DNA of 64,000 bases from Symbiodinium microadriaticum (lineage: Eukaryota > Sar > Dinophyceae > Suessiales > Symbiodiniaceae): assembly GCA_001939145.1 (NCBI GenBank), contig LSRX01000472.1, positions 276,704 through 340,703 on the forward strand. Reading direction: 5' to 3'. The translations under genes were made by a program, and so were the position numbers. Below, in pieces: positions 21,430 through 33,500 of the stretch (within the stretch, counting starts at the first letter, position 1; each line of letters opens with the position of its first letter). The notes beneath the pieces are model-generated. The model made no database searches and was not told where the DNA came from. It saw only the letters and a list, made by a program, of their open reading frames with translations.

Positions 21430-23714
21430 GCGAGCGAGCGAGCGAGCGAGCGAGCCAAATTGTCGAACCGTCGAATCCAAAACTCACAAGCCTTCCGAAA
21501 CCTTTAAAACCCTCAAGCCCAATCTAAGCCTGACAAAAACTCTGTGGAAACAAATAACTGTATATTATAGTTATGTTATGTGATATGATATGATATATAA
21601 TATAGCATAGTATAGTATATTATATACTATCATATTACAGTATGTTCTCTTAAAAGCATATGATCGAAACCCCTGAAGCCTCAGGCCTCGGGCAGGAAGC
21701 CCAGGCTCAAGAGCCGGTCGGCCTCGTCCAAAACCTGGGCGCTTTAGACACTCAGAGCATAGTTATAGTGTATCCCAGCATGTCATACTAAGTTATAGCA
21801 TGCTGTCAGATATCTTTTGTTTACGGGAAACAAGGGTTTGGGGTCGTCTAGATTTTGGGTGCTGGGTTTTAGTGTGTTACTCTAGGGTTTTGGGTGTTGT
21901 GTGTTAAGCATGTTTAGGGTGTAGACTTGTCCGGGTTGGCTGCAGAATTCCAGAGGTGTGGGGTCGTTGAGGTTGGACGCCGTAAAAATGGGGCTAGGGT
22001 GAGGTTGGGGCTTCCGGCTAGGATGACAGCTCCGAGGTATAGGAGCACCTTGGATGGCCACTCGACAGCATGGATGTGGATGGCCACTTGCGCAAAGTCC
22101 TGTGATCGCTATGAAATCACACCGAGCAGAATCTCACCGACCGGATGGCCGCTCAAGGATTTTCTACAATAAAGTCGTAAATGAGTGCGTGAGCTCCCGG
22201 CCAAGGTTTGAAGATTCTGGACCAAGGTCGGAAACAGGTAGGTCCTGGCAGTCAACTTTCAATCAACTACCGGAAGCCAGACCCGACCCTAGGACCCTAG
22301 GATCATCCTGCCTCTCCAGGTGCTCCAGCAGTCGCCCGGGTGTCGAGACCTGAACCATCTATATCTATATCTGTATCTATACATATATATATATATATAT
22401 GTATGTTATAGTATACTCTAATATTTACTAACTACAAAATTGTGTACTGAACAGACGAAGCCAAGCACGTCCAAGCCTGCTGGCTCGCTGCTGCGCTTCG
22501 TCCGAGCTCCAGGCAAGCACTCGAGGCTTGACTCGCCTCAACGACACCTCTCAGCTGTCCCGAATGCGGTAGTCAGCGGCTTGCGTGGGGAGTGGGGCCT
22601 GCCTGGTCATGCCTTGTGCTGGTGCCGCCGATCATGGTCATCAAGGACATGTCATGCAGTGACAACAGCTTCTCCGCCTCACAGGCACGGTTCATCAAAA
22701 ACGCACCAAGTAGTCTCATGCCGCCTCGCGCCCAATCTGCAACGCCAGCTCTCTTGTTGGAGACACCACCAGGATGGCAACCTCCGGTGCGGTCGCAAGA
22801 GGGCTGCAAGGATCAAGCCGCAAGGGCTGGGAGCCACGCGCCCTGCCCTGCTGGTTCGGCCGCCAGCTTCTGAAAGGCAGGCTTTGTACGTGCAAATCTT
22901 GGGCTGTGATTTTTGCCTTCCTTATATTAGACGGCTGGCTTACTGCTTTTGAACTCCATGGCTTCTTTGTCCGCATCCGGCTGCTCCTACTCATGGGGCC
23001 TCGATGGCCGGGATGAGAAAGGCAAGTGTCTTGCCAGTGCCTGTGTGCCTTGTCTGATCTGCGGCGCAGTCTTCGAGAATGTCTAGGCATCTGAGGAGTG
23101 CGCGCTCGGACAACGAGGTCGAAATTCTTGGCCAAGGCCATGGGCAGCACCTCTCTAAGTCAGAGATTCTGATGAGTGGGTGCTCGTGCAGGATCTTGCA
23201 TCATGGACTGGGCACTGGAGGAAAGATACTGTTGTACTGCTGTGGTGCGGAGTCATGACATGAAAATGATTTGCTACAGTCCGGCCCTGTACAGCCGGTC
23301 ATCATAGGCACATGACCGGATGCTTGGCTGTGAAACCAGAGTACCCTAAGGCAGTCACCTACTCAGCTTGCTGGTTCACCTTAGACTGATGAGTTCCGGG
23401 GAAAAACATAGTGCCGCCTGCGCCTGCACCTGGGTAAGCTCCTGGTAGCCGAAGCCTTCACGCCTGAGAGCCAACTAATTGGCAACAGGAAACGAAATGA
23501 ACTGTCTTGTGGCGTGGTGCCTTGGTTCTGACGGCTCAGAGCTTGCAGCCAACCGGGGGTTGACGGAAGCGAAACCGACGGCAAAAGCACCACCATAATG
23601 GTCACAAGCGTCTTCGGCTTAAGCGTCATCCTCGTTATCATCAAGAATTCAACGTGCTGTAGAAGCACAAGAAGCAACAGCAGCAGCGGTAGCAGCAGCA
23701 GCAGCACCACCACC

Positions 23715-23745
<31 letters not shown>

Positions 23746-24274
23746 TCGTCGTCACAAACAGTGATAGCAATGGCAACGTCGTTCTTATTCTTAGTAACCA
23801 TAGCCATCACCATGATCAATATTATCATCGTTGCATGCACTGTTGTTACCCTAGCCAACATCATCAATATTCACATAATCAGGAAACATAACAAGAACAA
23901 GAACAACCAACACAACCTTGTCATCGTTGTGATCCAGTATCATTGAGTCGAGTAAGCACCTCTTATCAAAACTCGCTTTCGCCGGCAGCCTTGAGTTGCC
24001 TTGGGAATCGATTAGTCGGAATCTAAACTCGCAGTTGTTAGTCGAGATGGGGGAAGGTTTAGGAGGATGCGAAAGGTGTGAATCCGGGGCTCTGTTTCGT
24101 TGAAGCTGTTCGATGATGGCGCTGATGACGAGGATGATGAGGATGATACATCTGCAGAGGCTGATAGTTAGTAGTGGCGGTGGAGAGGGCTCCTCTTGGA
24201 TGCTCCCAAGGCTTGCGCAGGGCCGTCTGAGTTTCTTCGGACAGCTCCAGGTCTGCAAACTTGCTTGGCGAGTC
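17722..24274 (-). CDS. DEAD-box ATP-dependent RNA helicase (Mss116/RH26-like), 24 micro-exons
   Basis: Exons (minus strand, 5' to 3'): 24274-24213, 23463-23418, 23150-23104, 23048-23000, 22869-22852, 22781-22725, 22677-22603, 22349-22312, 22244-22202, 21734-21687, 20441-20410, 20336-20297, 20241-20155, 20085-20030, 19975-19919, 19819-19739, 18936-18882, 18800-18735, 18700-18665, 18493-18455, 18363-18329, 18266-18218, 18157-18110, 17802-17722. Phases agree at the junctions and the sum is 1,245 nt. Motifs in order: FADLELSEET and GFGYQELTQVQ (Q motif), HTGTGKTLAFLIPAIE (I), SPTRELALQI (Ia), MIGGTS, STPGRLLEHL (Ib), VLDEADRLLSLGF (II), TMLFSATMP (III), TWFLPTRC (IV), ILFSSDAVSARGMDYPNV (V), YIHRVGRTARAG (VI). 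The last exon resembles the SWLxxYK tail of this family. Donors: 13 GC, 9 GT, 1 GA. Acceptors are mostly AG|G. One exon between 22600 and 22350 and the 5' end are unresolved; exon 22869-22852 is tentative. The protein unwinds RNA using ATP. Mss116/RH26 relatives act in organelles; location here is unknown. Confidence 0.93.
18376..18398. repeat. CA microsatellite in a helicase intron
   Basis: ACACAC tract just upstream (in gene sense) of the exon at 18363-18329. Confidence 0.9.
19199..19245. repeat. GGT microsatellite in a helicase intron
   Basis: About 14 GGT units within the large intron between 19739 and 18936. Confidence 0.92.
20893..20965. repeat. GAT microsatellite in a helicase intron
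   Basis: GATGATG tract between the DEAD-motif exon (21734-21687) and the next exon (20441). More degenerate GAT units follow at 21035-21085. Confidence 0.9.
21380..21453. repeat. GA and GAGC microsatellite in a helicase intron
   Basis: GAGAGA tract passing into five or more GAGC units, followed by AT-rich sequence (21560-21640). Confidence 0.9.
22365..22405. repeat. TATA-rich simple repeat in a helicase intron
   Basis: TATATC and TATATA units next to the exon acceptor at 22351. Confidence 0.85.
23668..23752. repeat. CAG/CAC/CAA microsatellite in a helicase intron
   Basis: Compound AGC, CAC and CAA trinucleotide run inside the intron between exons 24274-24213 and 23463-23418. Confidence 0.9.
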
Positions 24275-24499
24275 CTGGCAGCTGTATGCCCCAGTATGAC
24301 TTTGAAACGACATATGACGACCGAATACACCAAGACTACCAGTGTGTAAGAAGCAGACAGTGTCACTACAGACCGAAACAACTCCTGCGAAGTCCACAAA
24401 AGAAACTTTCGAAGCGGGGATGGTGCTAGCAGCAAAAAAGCTCGCATGTCTAACTGGCCAAAACGACGAATTGAACTGGAGACCTCCCCACCTCAGCAT

Positions 24500-25278
24500 T
24501 GCTTAAAAAACGAGCACTTGTGCCTCTGGCCGCGGTTCTGGCATCGGGGCCCGCGGCCCCCCTTGTTCAGGCCAAATATGTCATAGGATGTCATGGAAGA
24601 ATCGGTTTATGCAGAGCTTAGCAGGCGCACCTGTCTGACGTCCAGCCCGCGTGCGCGCATATCTTGACCTCGTGCTTCGCTTGCGGACACGGAGTCCACA
24701 CCACATTTAGAGGCAGCCGCGCCCGAGGTGAACGCTGCAAGCCATGCCACTGAGCATCTGCGCGTGGAAGTATCTCCAAGAATCGCGAGCCTGCGTGCTG
24801 GTCACATGGCCAAACAGATTCTCTGCGGCTGCAGGGTTCCCAGACCGCGCATGCGGCTGTTCAACAGCCGCACAACCCCCTTTAGCCAAGAACTGATTCG
24901 CTTGGTCCAACTCAAGAAGTCATGAAGTGATGATTCTCTCCAAGCACTAGGCACTAGGCTTCCAATGCACTGCTCCCATCCTCTCGAAGCGAAGCACTGC
25001 TTCCAGCAAACCTGAGATTGACTGCACGAAGTGCTGAGAAAGTTCCCGATGCATCAAAACACCCAGGCATGAGAATTGAAGCCATGTGAAGGCCTGCTAT
25101 GCTTCTTGTGCGTGCATCCTCATTCTTATCAGTATTGTTTTACCATTATTATTGGCAGCTGTCGTGGCAGCCGGGCAGTAGGAGCAGCAACCAGCCTGCG
25201 GCAGCGGCAGCAGAAGCACTAGGGGTAGCACTAGAAGCAGTAGTGTTGTAGTTGTAGTTGTAGTACTAGTACTAGTAC

Positions 25279-25311
<33 letters not shown>

Positions 25312-25354
25312 CAGCAGTAGCAGCAGCAGCAGTTGTAGTCGTAGTCGTAGTAGT

Positions 25355-25399
<45 letters not shown>

Positions 25400-25418
25400 G
25401 GTGGTTCTAGTAGTCATT

Positions 25419-25487
<69 letters not shown>

Positions 25488-25950
25488 TAGTAGTAGTAGT
25501 AGTAGCAGCTGTGGCAGTAGCAGTAGCAGCAGCCGGCGTTGTCGTCGGCGTCGTAGGACCAGCATCTAACACGACTGCTCCATGTCGACGTGCCGTGTTT
25601 CTCCTGACTCCACTACTCTGGCTCGTACTCCAACTCCTACCCGTCTTACCATGCACCTCATGCGCTTCCTTTCTTCTGCTGCTACTTCCGCTACTGCCAC
25701 AACCACTACCAGTACAGTACAGGTTTAATGCATCTCTACAAAGGATCTTGGTCACGATCATCATCAACACCATCGTCATCATCAGCACGAGCACAACAAG
25801 CAGAAGCAAAAGCCTCAGCATAAACACCAGAACCACCGTTCCAGCAGCATCACGAGTTACAACATATCAACAAATCAATTCGCACTGTCGGCATCTCCAC
25901 TGGTGATAGACGGTCTCGGGTGTTTACTGCAGCAGTGGTCCTTGTACATG
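24500..25950. repeat. Mostly repeats; TAG/TAC microsatellite core 25235-25515
   Basis: Upstream of the helicase I see no convincing exon. Bases 25235-25515 are an imperfect GTA/TAG/CAG trinucleotide array. Long open frames of Thr, Leu or Val in this span are artefacts of the repeat. Confidence 0.8.
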
Positions 25951-26922
25951 CTGCACTAGGTCAGTGCAACCTTGAGTGTGGGAAAGTCCTGTGCTCTAAG
26001 CATTGCTGAGGGCCAAACCTGGGGCAGCAGACGACGGGCACCTCGTCATGCGTTGGACTCTGCCACTCTGATCTGTGTAGCATCCCTCGACCGCAAGGCT
26101 TCGGCGCAGGAAACAGAGCACCGGACTTCGCATTCTGCCATGGATGGCAGCTTCACATGAGATCGCGAGGCTGCTCTTCAGCACATGGCGAAGGCGATGG
26201 TATCACAGACAACTTGGCCTCTGTAGGCCTTGGACGAAGCTACCCTGGCTAGAAGATGCAGAAAGTTTGACGAAGCTGAGTGAAGGGTGGATGCATGCTG
26301 ACCTCTCGGGAGGTTCGGAGCCAAGTTTGGCTGGACATCGGATGCTGCCGGAAACATCTGCAAACTCTGCAAAGCACGCACTCAATTATTCGAAGAGGCG
26401 ATCCTTTTTTCTGGCTCTAGCATCCCACGTTTAGCTGCTTCCTCCTCCATGTCGGACAACGTACATCCTCTCGGCAACAGAAAATCCACAAAAACGGAAC
26501 CAACTCCTGGGACTCACAACTGGAAGCCTTCTGGGAGTCTGATTGAGGACGCGAGGTTCAAGCAGGTGTACCTTAGCCAACAGTTGAACATGCTCTGCGG
26601 GCAACGGCATCTTCCCAGTGTGACCTTCGAACCATGCGCTGAAGGTTACGGTATGTTACGGCGCAAGCCTTCCAGGCACGTTCTCGCAAGCGCGTGGGGC
26701 TATCGGAGCTCGCAGGAAATTCTTCTGGAGGAATACCATCTTGCGTCCAAGCTGCAGCTCTTCGTCATCAAGCAACGGCAACAGTTCCTCGGTCAAAGCT
26801 CGTGGCACGAAACCAAACCTCTCTAAATCCCCAAGCCATCCTTGCAGAAGGAGCCATCATGCCCCCAAATGTTCAACCCGCCCTTTCTCGAGCCACTCCT
26901 TGCAAGTGAAGACATCAACGCC

Positions 26923-27518
26923 TCACTTATTGAGACTGAGAAGTGCTGATAGGGCCGCAGCGTTGAGTCGGTGCAATACCGCGTGCAAGGCTTCCTCCTG
27001 CCATCTCCCATCACACGGACACTTCATATTTCTGCTGCGCGATGGGCTGAGGTCTCTGCGCCGATGCCCGACGGTGGAGGACCCTGCTGGTCGCTCTCGT
27101 CGAAGATGAAGGCCGACGGGACAGGCTGCCCGGCAAATGCACGAACACATGACGCGCAAATTGAAGTGCCAGCTTGGCACGCTGCTTTAGCCAGGAAATT
27201 TGACGGCCTTGTCCGATTCGGCCTGCAAAATGGCCGCGGCATCGAGGAACCCCAGAACCTTGGAGCGAGTTTCGGCTAGAGCGACATCGAACGGCCGCAG
27301 CAAGCTGACTGATCTTCCAATAAGCAGCTCTATGTCTGACTGGCTGAATTCGGTTTCAAAAAGCACGGTACACCTTTCACAGGGGGTCTCATCTTCCCAT
27401 CCCCAACTGAGAGCCTCGAAGGCGCTGAACTGCTCAAGCTTCCCTTTCGCCTCGTGCCAGCAGCAGCAGAGGCGCGACTCATGCTCTGGTGAATTTCTAA
27501 TATTCTCTCTGGCTTGAA
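26923..27518 (-). CDS. Exons of an unrecognised gene
   Basis: The main exon, about 27518-27208, follows an AG acceptor (27520-27519) and ends AAG before a GC donor (27207-27206). It reads as a coherent peptide without a Met start: WHEAKGKLEQFSAFEALSWG, then a CERC pair, then ETEFSQSDIELLIGRSVSLL and TRSKVLGFLDAAAILQAESD. A later exon near 27010-26935 (EEALHAVLHRLNAAALSALL) follows AG|G and meets a GTGAG donor. I recognise no family. Composition and splice signals match the helicase exons; function cannot be stated. Confidence 0.5.
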
Positions 27519-28989
27519 CTGCAGGTATGTGCTAGTTCAAGGGCCGTTCCCCTTTATTGTTATAAGTAAGGGTCGTAACCGACTCTTCGGCAGGGTTTGA
27601 GATTTGGGGCTACAGGATGATCAATTCATGCAACTGGGGCAGGCTGATTCGGTCGCACCTCGAGCTTTGCAAATTTCCTGCTGCCCGGATTACTGGGTTG
27701 TCTGTCATGTGTCCACACGTCGCAGCAGACTGACCAGACGGCCAGTGTAGATTCAATGTGAAGTCCATTCCGCATCTTTCCATTCCAAGTAACTAACCAC
27801 TTTTGACAACCCTCCGCCAGCAGCCACGCGGGCCTCTGCCACGAGCCTGTGGAGCAAGTCGCCGCGAGCGACCTTGCCAAGCTTCGGTCGTGATATTGTT
27901 CCCCGTCTTGTGTCTTAGAGACTTGTTCAAGTGGCAACGAGTGCTTTACGTTGACACGACTGCCCCGATCCTCATTTCTACATTCCTGCCTGGGTGCGCA
28001 CCCACGGGCAGTGACAGGTCCCGGCTCCCTGAGTCCGAGCTCTTGCAACGGACAAGGGCCAGCAGCACATGGGCCTTGCTCCTCTTTGCCACCGCGGTCC
28101 GGTTTCAAGTTCAGTGCGCGCTCACCAGGGAGGGGAGGAATACAGGTTTCCCCGAGCAATGCGCAGGCAGCCAGCGTGGTGGATTCCAGCGCATTTTGGG
28201 TGGGTGCCCTTCTGCGTCATTCAGACAGCCAGAGTCGGTTGGGGGGTGCGCGGTACACTTACATTTGATGTTCGATGTCTCCTGCATTAAAACCATGTTT
28301 GAAAGGAGGTGATGATTTGTCGAATCCTGCTGCTGTTGCTTGCTCTTCACCATGCATGTACAGAGGTACTGGCAGTCTTATTTCATGCGGGAATACACCT
28401 GGTACCTCGAGCACGAACTATGGACGTTTGCAGTCACGATATGTCACGGCTGCCCTGCAAACCCGACTCAACTCAATGTCATAGGAGCCGCCTTTAGGAG
28501 TGAGAAGGAGTGCAGCAGGTGGATGGCCGTTACATTGCGACGCATCTCCTTGCAAGACTCTTGCAAAACAGCTGATTTTTACAATCTCCAGGCAACGCCA
28601 ACAGATCACGTCTGGGGCTGTCAGCACCTATCATCGTGAATGCATGCTTGCTTCGATTCTCCCAGGAGCCTTCAGATCCGCGGCATCGTCGTGGAGAACC
28701 CATCGCTTGCCTGAATATGGCCCACTGCATCCACGACACGAGTAGTAGAAGCTCCACTTCCGCTCAAAGCCAACTTCAACCTTTCTCGCCCTCCACCCAC
28801 CCATAAGCCTCCTCCACTCCAGAAACGAAGAGCATTTTATAATAGACTCCACAGAGGCTATCAAAGCACACCCCTTATCGGATTCGACTAGTCGATCGCT
28901 GGGGTTCTATCGGATCTTGATCTGAACCCACCCCGCTTGACATGACTAAAAGAACTGCATTTTTGTATATCAGCCATCCTGAGCTTCGT

Positions 28990-30145
28990 TCATCGACTCT
29001 TGCCCGAAATGCTCTTCGATACTGTACTCCGACGCACTCTCGGCTCGGGTAGCTGCTGGACTCCAAGAAGCTGTCGTCTGTGTAGCGCGCTGCAGCACAG
29101 ACGTACAGCACCTGCAAAGGGGCTGTTGGCTACGAACTGCGACTCCCGGAGCCTGCTCCGGTCGCTGAGACCTGCCTCACCAAGCGCATCAATATCGAAG
29201 TCCTCGAGTCGCTCGCGCTGGGTGGCGTTTGCATCCAACAGCTCACCTCGCACCAGACGCAGTGGAGACAAGCAGTCACAGGCAGCAGCGCCGGACAGAA
29301 TCCCGGTGCTGCTAGCATGATCCAAAGCTGAGAAAGCTTCGGCTGTCGGCTTCCGGTTCTGTTCGGCTCTGCTGGGACACGCTGCGCCTAGTCTGTAGCC
29401 CAGTCGGCCGGTGCAGCGCCGCAGCAAAGGAAGGAAGTCTGCCTCCTGGAACTCGGCTGGCCTCGGCGGAAAAGCGCGGAAAGCGGCCTTGCGGCGAGGA
29501 GAGTTTTGTGCTGGGCACCTGGCACGAGCTGCAACAAGGCCTGCCATGGCTCGCTTTGCACCGCGTTCTGCTGAAAGAGGTTTTGTGAAAGCACAGCCGG
29601 AGAGGCCGCCAGTGCTCGAGGAATGGTCCGCAATGGCAACTCGCGACTGCGCCGATACCTGGGGAGCTTCTTCGAGGGAGACTTGCATTGAACGACAAGC
29701 AGTCACTGCTTGCCACACTCCGCCTGCTGCAGGAAGCTGCCCAACACGAATCCAAGTTTAAGCCAGGTTGCAGCTCTGCTCCCAAGCTTCCGATCTGGTG
29801 CCGCAGTGGTTTCTTCATCTGAAAGAGCGCGGAAGAGCAGTACTCACAAGCTGGTCGCCCTAGTTCGCCTAGTTCAGTGCAGATGCTGCCATGGGCCTGG
29901 TCATCGTCGTCACTATCCTCGTCATGCATGCCTTCAGTTTCCCGTGCAAGTTTACTCGGACCACTTGGCCGCCTATCAGCAGGCAACTGGCACCTGAAGC
30001 TTGCCATAGTGCTGATAGCTCCGCCAAGGCAACCAGCTGACCTGCTCCGAGTTTTGCTTTCGAAGCTCGGAACGCGCTTTGGTGGTTCGGGCATGTTCTT
30101 ACGACTTAAGCAATGGGCGTCCAGTGACGGTAAGCTTCTCAACAT
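28990..30145 (-). CDS. Putative exons, unrecognised protein
   Basis: Two overlapping stretches look protein-like. About 30145-29740 contains an acidic run (HDEDSDDDDQ) and CEYCSSALFQMKKPLRHQIG. About 29718-28990, in another frame, contains PAEFQEADFLPLLRRCTGRL and QRERLEDFDIDALGEAGLSD. A frame change, hence an intron or error, lies near 29730. All three frames are open for long stretches, so the model is weak. No family recognised. Confidence 0.35.
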
Positions 30146-30666
30146 GCTTTTCTTGAAAGCTCAGATCCCACACCACAGTGTTACAGGATGTTACAGGCCC
30201 GCTTCTGAGCTCTGGAGACATGGGGCAACTGGGTACCCTTGCTCCAGGGAGGAGACTTTGTCCTACTTCTTTGTCTAGTTCCATGATGGGCATCGTACAG
30301 CGCAGTAGCGTGCTCCATTCGCGTTTACCCTGAACAAGAACGTGTCTTTCAGACGGACTGCGTAAAAACTGGGCACTGGGTGGTGCACTGATGTAATAGA
30401 TGTAATAGGCAGGGCGGGAGGACCCCATGTGTGGGCAGCTTCCGCACCGAAAAGAAGTACCCTCAACTCTGAACATCTCTGAACCCTTACCGGCAGCGAT
30501 TGGATCATCCTAGCCGGATGCCTGCACGAAGGGTCGCCGCCTTCTCCACAAGATGCTTGAAGATCTTCTGGGCAGACCGCCTTGTCGACTCCGACGGATC
30601 ACCACATCTTCCCGAGCTGTACTTGATTAAGGTGTTCTTCTTCTTAGGGTGTTGCACCTTGGGAAT

Positions 30667-31572
30667 CTAAACCTGCCGGGGCAGAAGGCTGGAGATGGTT
30701 GTACTTTGCCAAAGAGACTTCGTGAGATCCTCAGTTGCCAGCAACACAGACCGCCTGGCCTTCCATTTGAGTGATTGGCGAATGGTAGTGCTGACCCCAG
30801 GCATTCCAGCAGCACGGAAGGCTGCAGCCCTGCAGTCAGAACTATGACGGACACGGAAGACCACAGGCATGCAGACGAAATTTGAGGGCAAGATGTCAAA
30901 GCCGCCTGCATGCGACCGTTCAGCGGCTGGCAATTTCCTGCAGCAAGACACTGGTCTGAAGTGCCTTGTTTAGAAACTTCTGCACGGCATCCGGCAAGAT
31001 GGGAGGAGTTGCAAATCACAGCATAGTCTTCATGGCAGTCTCCTGATAGTTGATTGCCTTCCTGCTCTTGTTGCTCCAGCTCCAGACTCTGAATAACAGC
31101 ACTCCCCATGTCACCCCAAGCGCCCCTGAGGAACACCTCTGCACAGCCCGGCGGTTGCCTTTCAAGCGCCTCAAGGAAGCGAGGAGCCGTTTCTGCCAGC
31201 GGCACACAGGAGTGACCTGAGAGGCTGCCCACTCTGGTTCGGGAGGAATGCGAGCCCGGTCTAAGCGGCTGGCCCCAGCGGCCCAGTGCTTGCGCTGCTG
31301 TGCAGAGGCCTTGCACCGAATCACAACGAACAGCTGGCCGCCTTCGAAACCGAACCCATCCGACTTGCAACAGTGGCCGGTCATGCGCGGCTACCTCTTA
31401 TGGGCACCTGCACGTCCAAGTCTCCAAGGTTCTGCCGGTGCAAGTCCTTGAAGACTGCAGTCAACTGCTTGCTGTGTGACACACACGCTGGATCATGCTG
31501 GATCACTCGCAGAGACAAGAGGCCTTGCTGTGATGTTGCTTGTGATGATGATGATGACGACGATGATGACAA
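30667..31572 (-). CDS. Putative spliced gene, unrecognised protein
   Basis: Successive minus-strand pieces read well: about 31545-31381 (SLRVIQHDPACVSHSKQLTA, then VFKDLHRQNLGDLDVQV), about 31370-31220 (DGFGFEGGQLFVVIRCKASA), about 31205-31015 (LAETAPRFLEALERQPPGCA and DMGSAVIQSLELEQQEQEG), and a likely C-terminal exon about 30920-30667 (GFDILPSNFVCMPVVFRVRH and SLLPRQV before a stop). The last follows a GCATGCAG|GC acceptor. I know no family for it; exon ends are approximate. Confidence 0.4.
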
Positions 31573-31605
31573 TGATGGTGGTGGTGACGATGATTTTGAG
31601 ACTGA
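31540..31605. repeat. GAT/GGT microsatellite
   Basis: GATGATGATGATGACGACGATG-type tract. Confidence 0.85.
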
Positions 31606-32170
31606 CTCTCATGACTAACCTTGATGGCATGGCAGGTGGCACTCGTGGTCGTGTTGGTGGCAGTGAGTCAAGGGTGAGAATGCTACAAAGACCACTGCTT
31701 TTTGTGTTGTGGATGATGACTTCTAGTCAGTGGTGTGTTGGAGGAGGTTCTGGTAGCACGGCAGTCGTTCTTGCGGCTCATTTAGTGTGCATGTTTTTTG
31801 ACCGCATTTCTTGTGGTGGTGCGGGGCCATGGAATACACCTCACAAGCATTGAAAGACTGAACTATGAAACCGCCCAGCCTTGCAAGCGTTCAGCCACAG
31901 ACCGCAGCAACGCAGATGGCCGGTCCTATCTGTGGTGCAGGAAAACTTGGCTGAGTCGGCAAGCTTGGCTAACGCCTTTTCGTGCTCGACCTCACATCCC
32001 AGAGTTCATGCAGCTCTCGGCGTGGCCTGTGCGTCCGCCCACTTCACTTCTGCCTGAAGGATCGCCAAGCAACTCCGCTGCAAGGCCTCGACAGAGCTAG
32101 GACCGAAGAGGGCAACGACATGTTGGCCTGCTGCCTCTCTCGACTCTCATGCGACACTCGGTCGTGCACA

Positions 32171-32548
32171 TCACATCTTCACGGACCATTCCTCAGCATC
32201 CCCCGCAAACGGCCTGCGGGCGAAACCCGCCGTCGATGACGTGCCTTGCAGGATCCGGCAAATGAAGGCTGCCGCGAGACTCAGAAGGCATCGTTTCCCA
32301 CTGGCGCGTAGCTTCCTGGATCTGCCAGGGCCCACGCGAGCCCTGCAGCAGCTCAAGAAGGATCTCTTCGAGTGCCTGCACGGTAGACGAGCCGGCGCTT
32401 GCAGCCGTTGACTGCTTTGCTGGCAGTGTGCCTCCGGGCGTCTTTGCGGCCGAAGCGTGGCCATGGCCTCCAACAGTCCAGCATACCCAACGCGTGCACC
32501 CCTTTTCGACATGAACCACACATAAACAAGCACAAAAAACGCACAAAC

Positions 32549-32583
<35 letters not shown>

Positions 32584-33500
32584 TGTATATATATATATAT
32601 ATGCACACACACACACACACGAACGCGCAGCAGCAAACAGACTGCTGCTGCCACCGCCGCTCAAGCTTTCATGAGAATGGCTGTAGGGTCCTGGGCTCCC
32701 TGCGTGCAGCACCATAGCGCATTGGATCAAGGCTTTCGGATCCTGGTTGGATGCTCCGATGATCCGAAACTACCACGCCCGTGCTGCTTCCAGGTGGCCA
32801 CAGGTGGCCCATCAGAGACCCATGTCGGCAAATCTGTCTGTCCTGTGTGGAAGCGGCGCAAACAGCTCGTTCGGCACCTTTGGTGGAAGTTTCACAGGCG
32901 GGGGTGCAGGGAGCCCTTCACACTTCATGAGGCTTCTGTCGGAAGACACACTGTAGCACAAGAGCCTATCTCCCCGGCCTCGGAGCAAAACGTCGTCTGC
33001 TTGCCTGGTGCACAAACCCTGCAATTTACCTGCACTGCTCTCTCCAAGCATCACATCGGATGCGCAGTGTGCGAAGATGCAGGTTCACAATGAGCAGCGC
33101 AATTCCATACACTGCCGTGTTCCCTCCCACGAGTATCCGAATGCATGGCCAGCCAAGGCCTCAGTCGGGCCAGGCAGGATGCCACGAGGGCAGCCTGGCC
33201 AAACTTCCCGACTCGAAGCTATAGACCAAATGCCTGCTCGCCTCTCCAAAGCGATGATGACCGAAGGCAGACCCCTTACTTCCGACTATTCTTTTTAAGC
33301 GATGACCACTGGCTCCAGCAGACGCCACAAAATCTGCAGACTTCTGACTCACACAAGTCCCTCCCCACTCCACGGCCCATTTCTGCATCGCGCGAATGTC
33401 GCCAGCTTCTTTGGCCACTGGTTCCGCGCGGCCCTGGGCATTCGCAAGCAAAGGTCACGGGTAAGTGTAGCATCGTGTGGTAATGTACCCTACACCCTAA
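32171..33500 (-). CDS. Candidate exons of unknown gene(s)
   Basis: Three separate minus-strand pieces have protein-like composition: about 32450-32270 (VQALEEILLELLQGSRGPWQ), about 33010-32812 (APPPVKLPPKVPNELFAPLP then HRTDRFADMGL), and about 33430-33170 (GDIRAMQKWAVEWGGTCVSQ). No motif is recognised and splice phases were not resolved. They may belong to one gene or several. Confidence 0.3.
32545..32622. repeat. TATG, TA and CA compound microsatellite
   Basis: TATGTATG units, then TATATA, then ACACAC. Confidence 0.9.
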
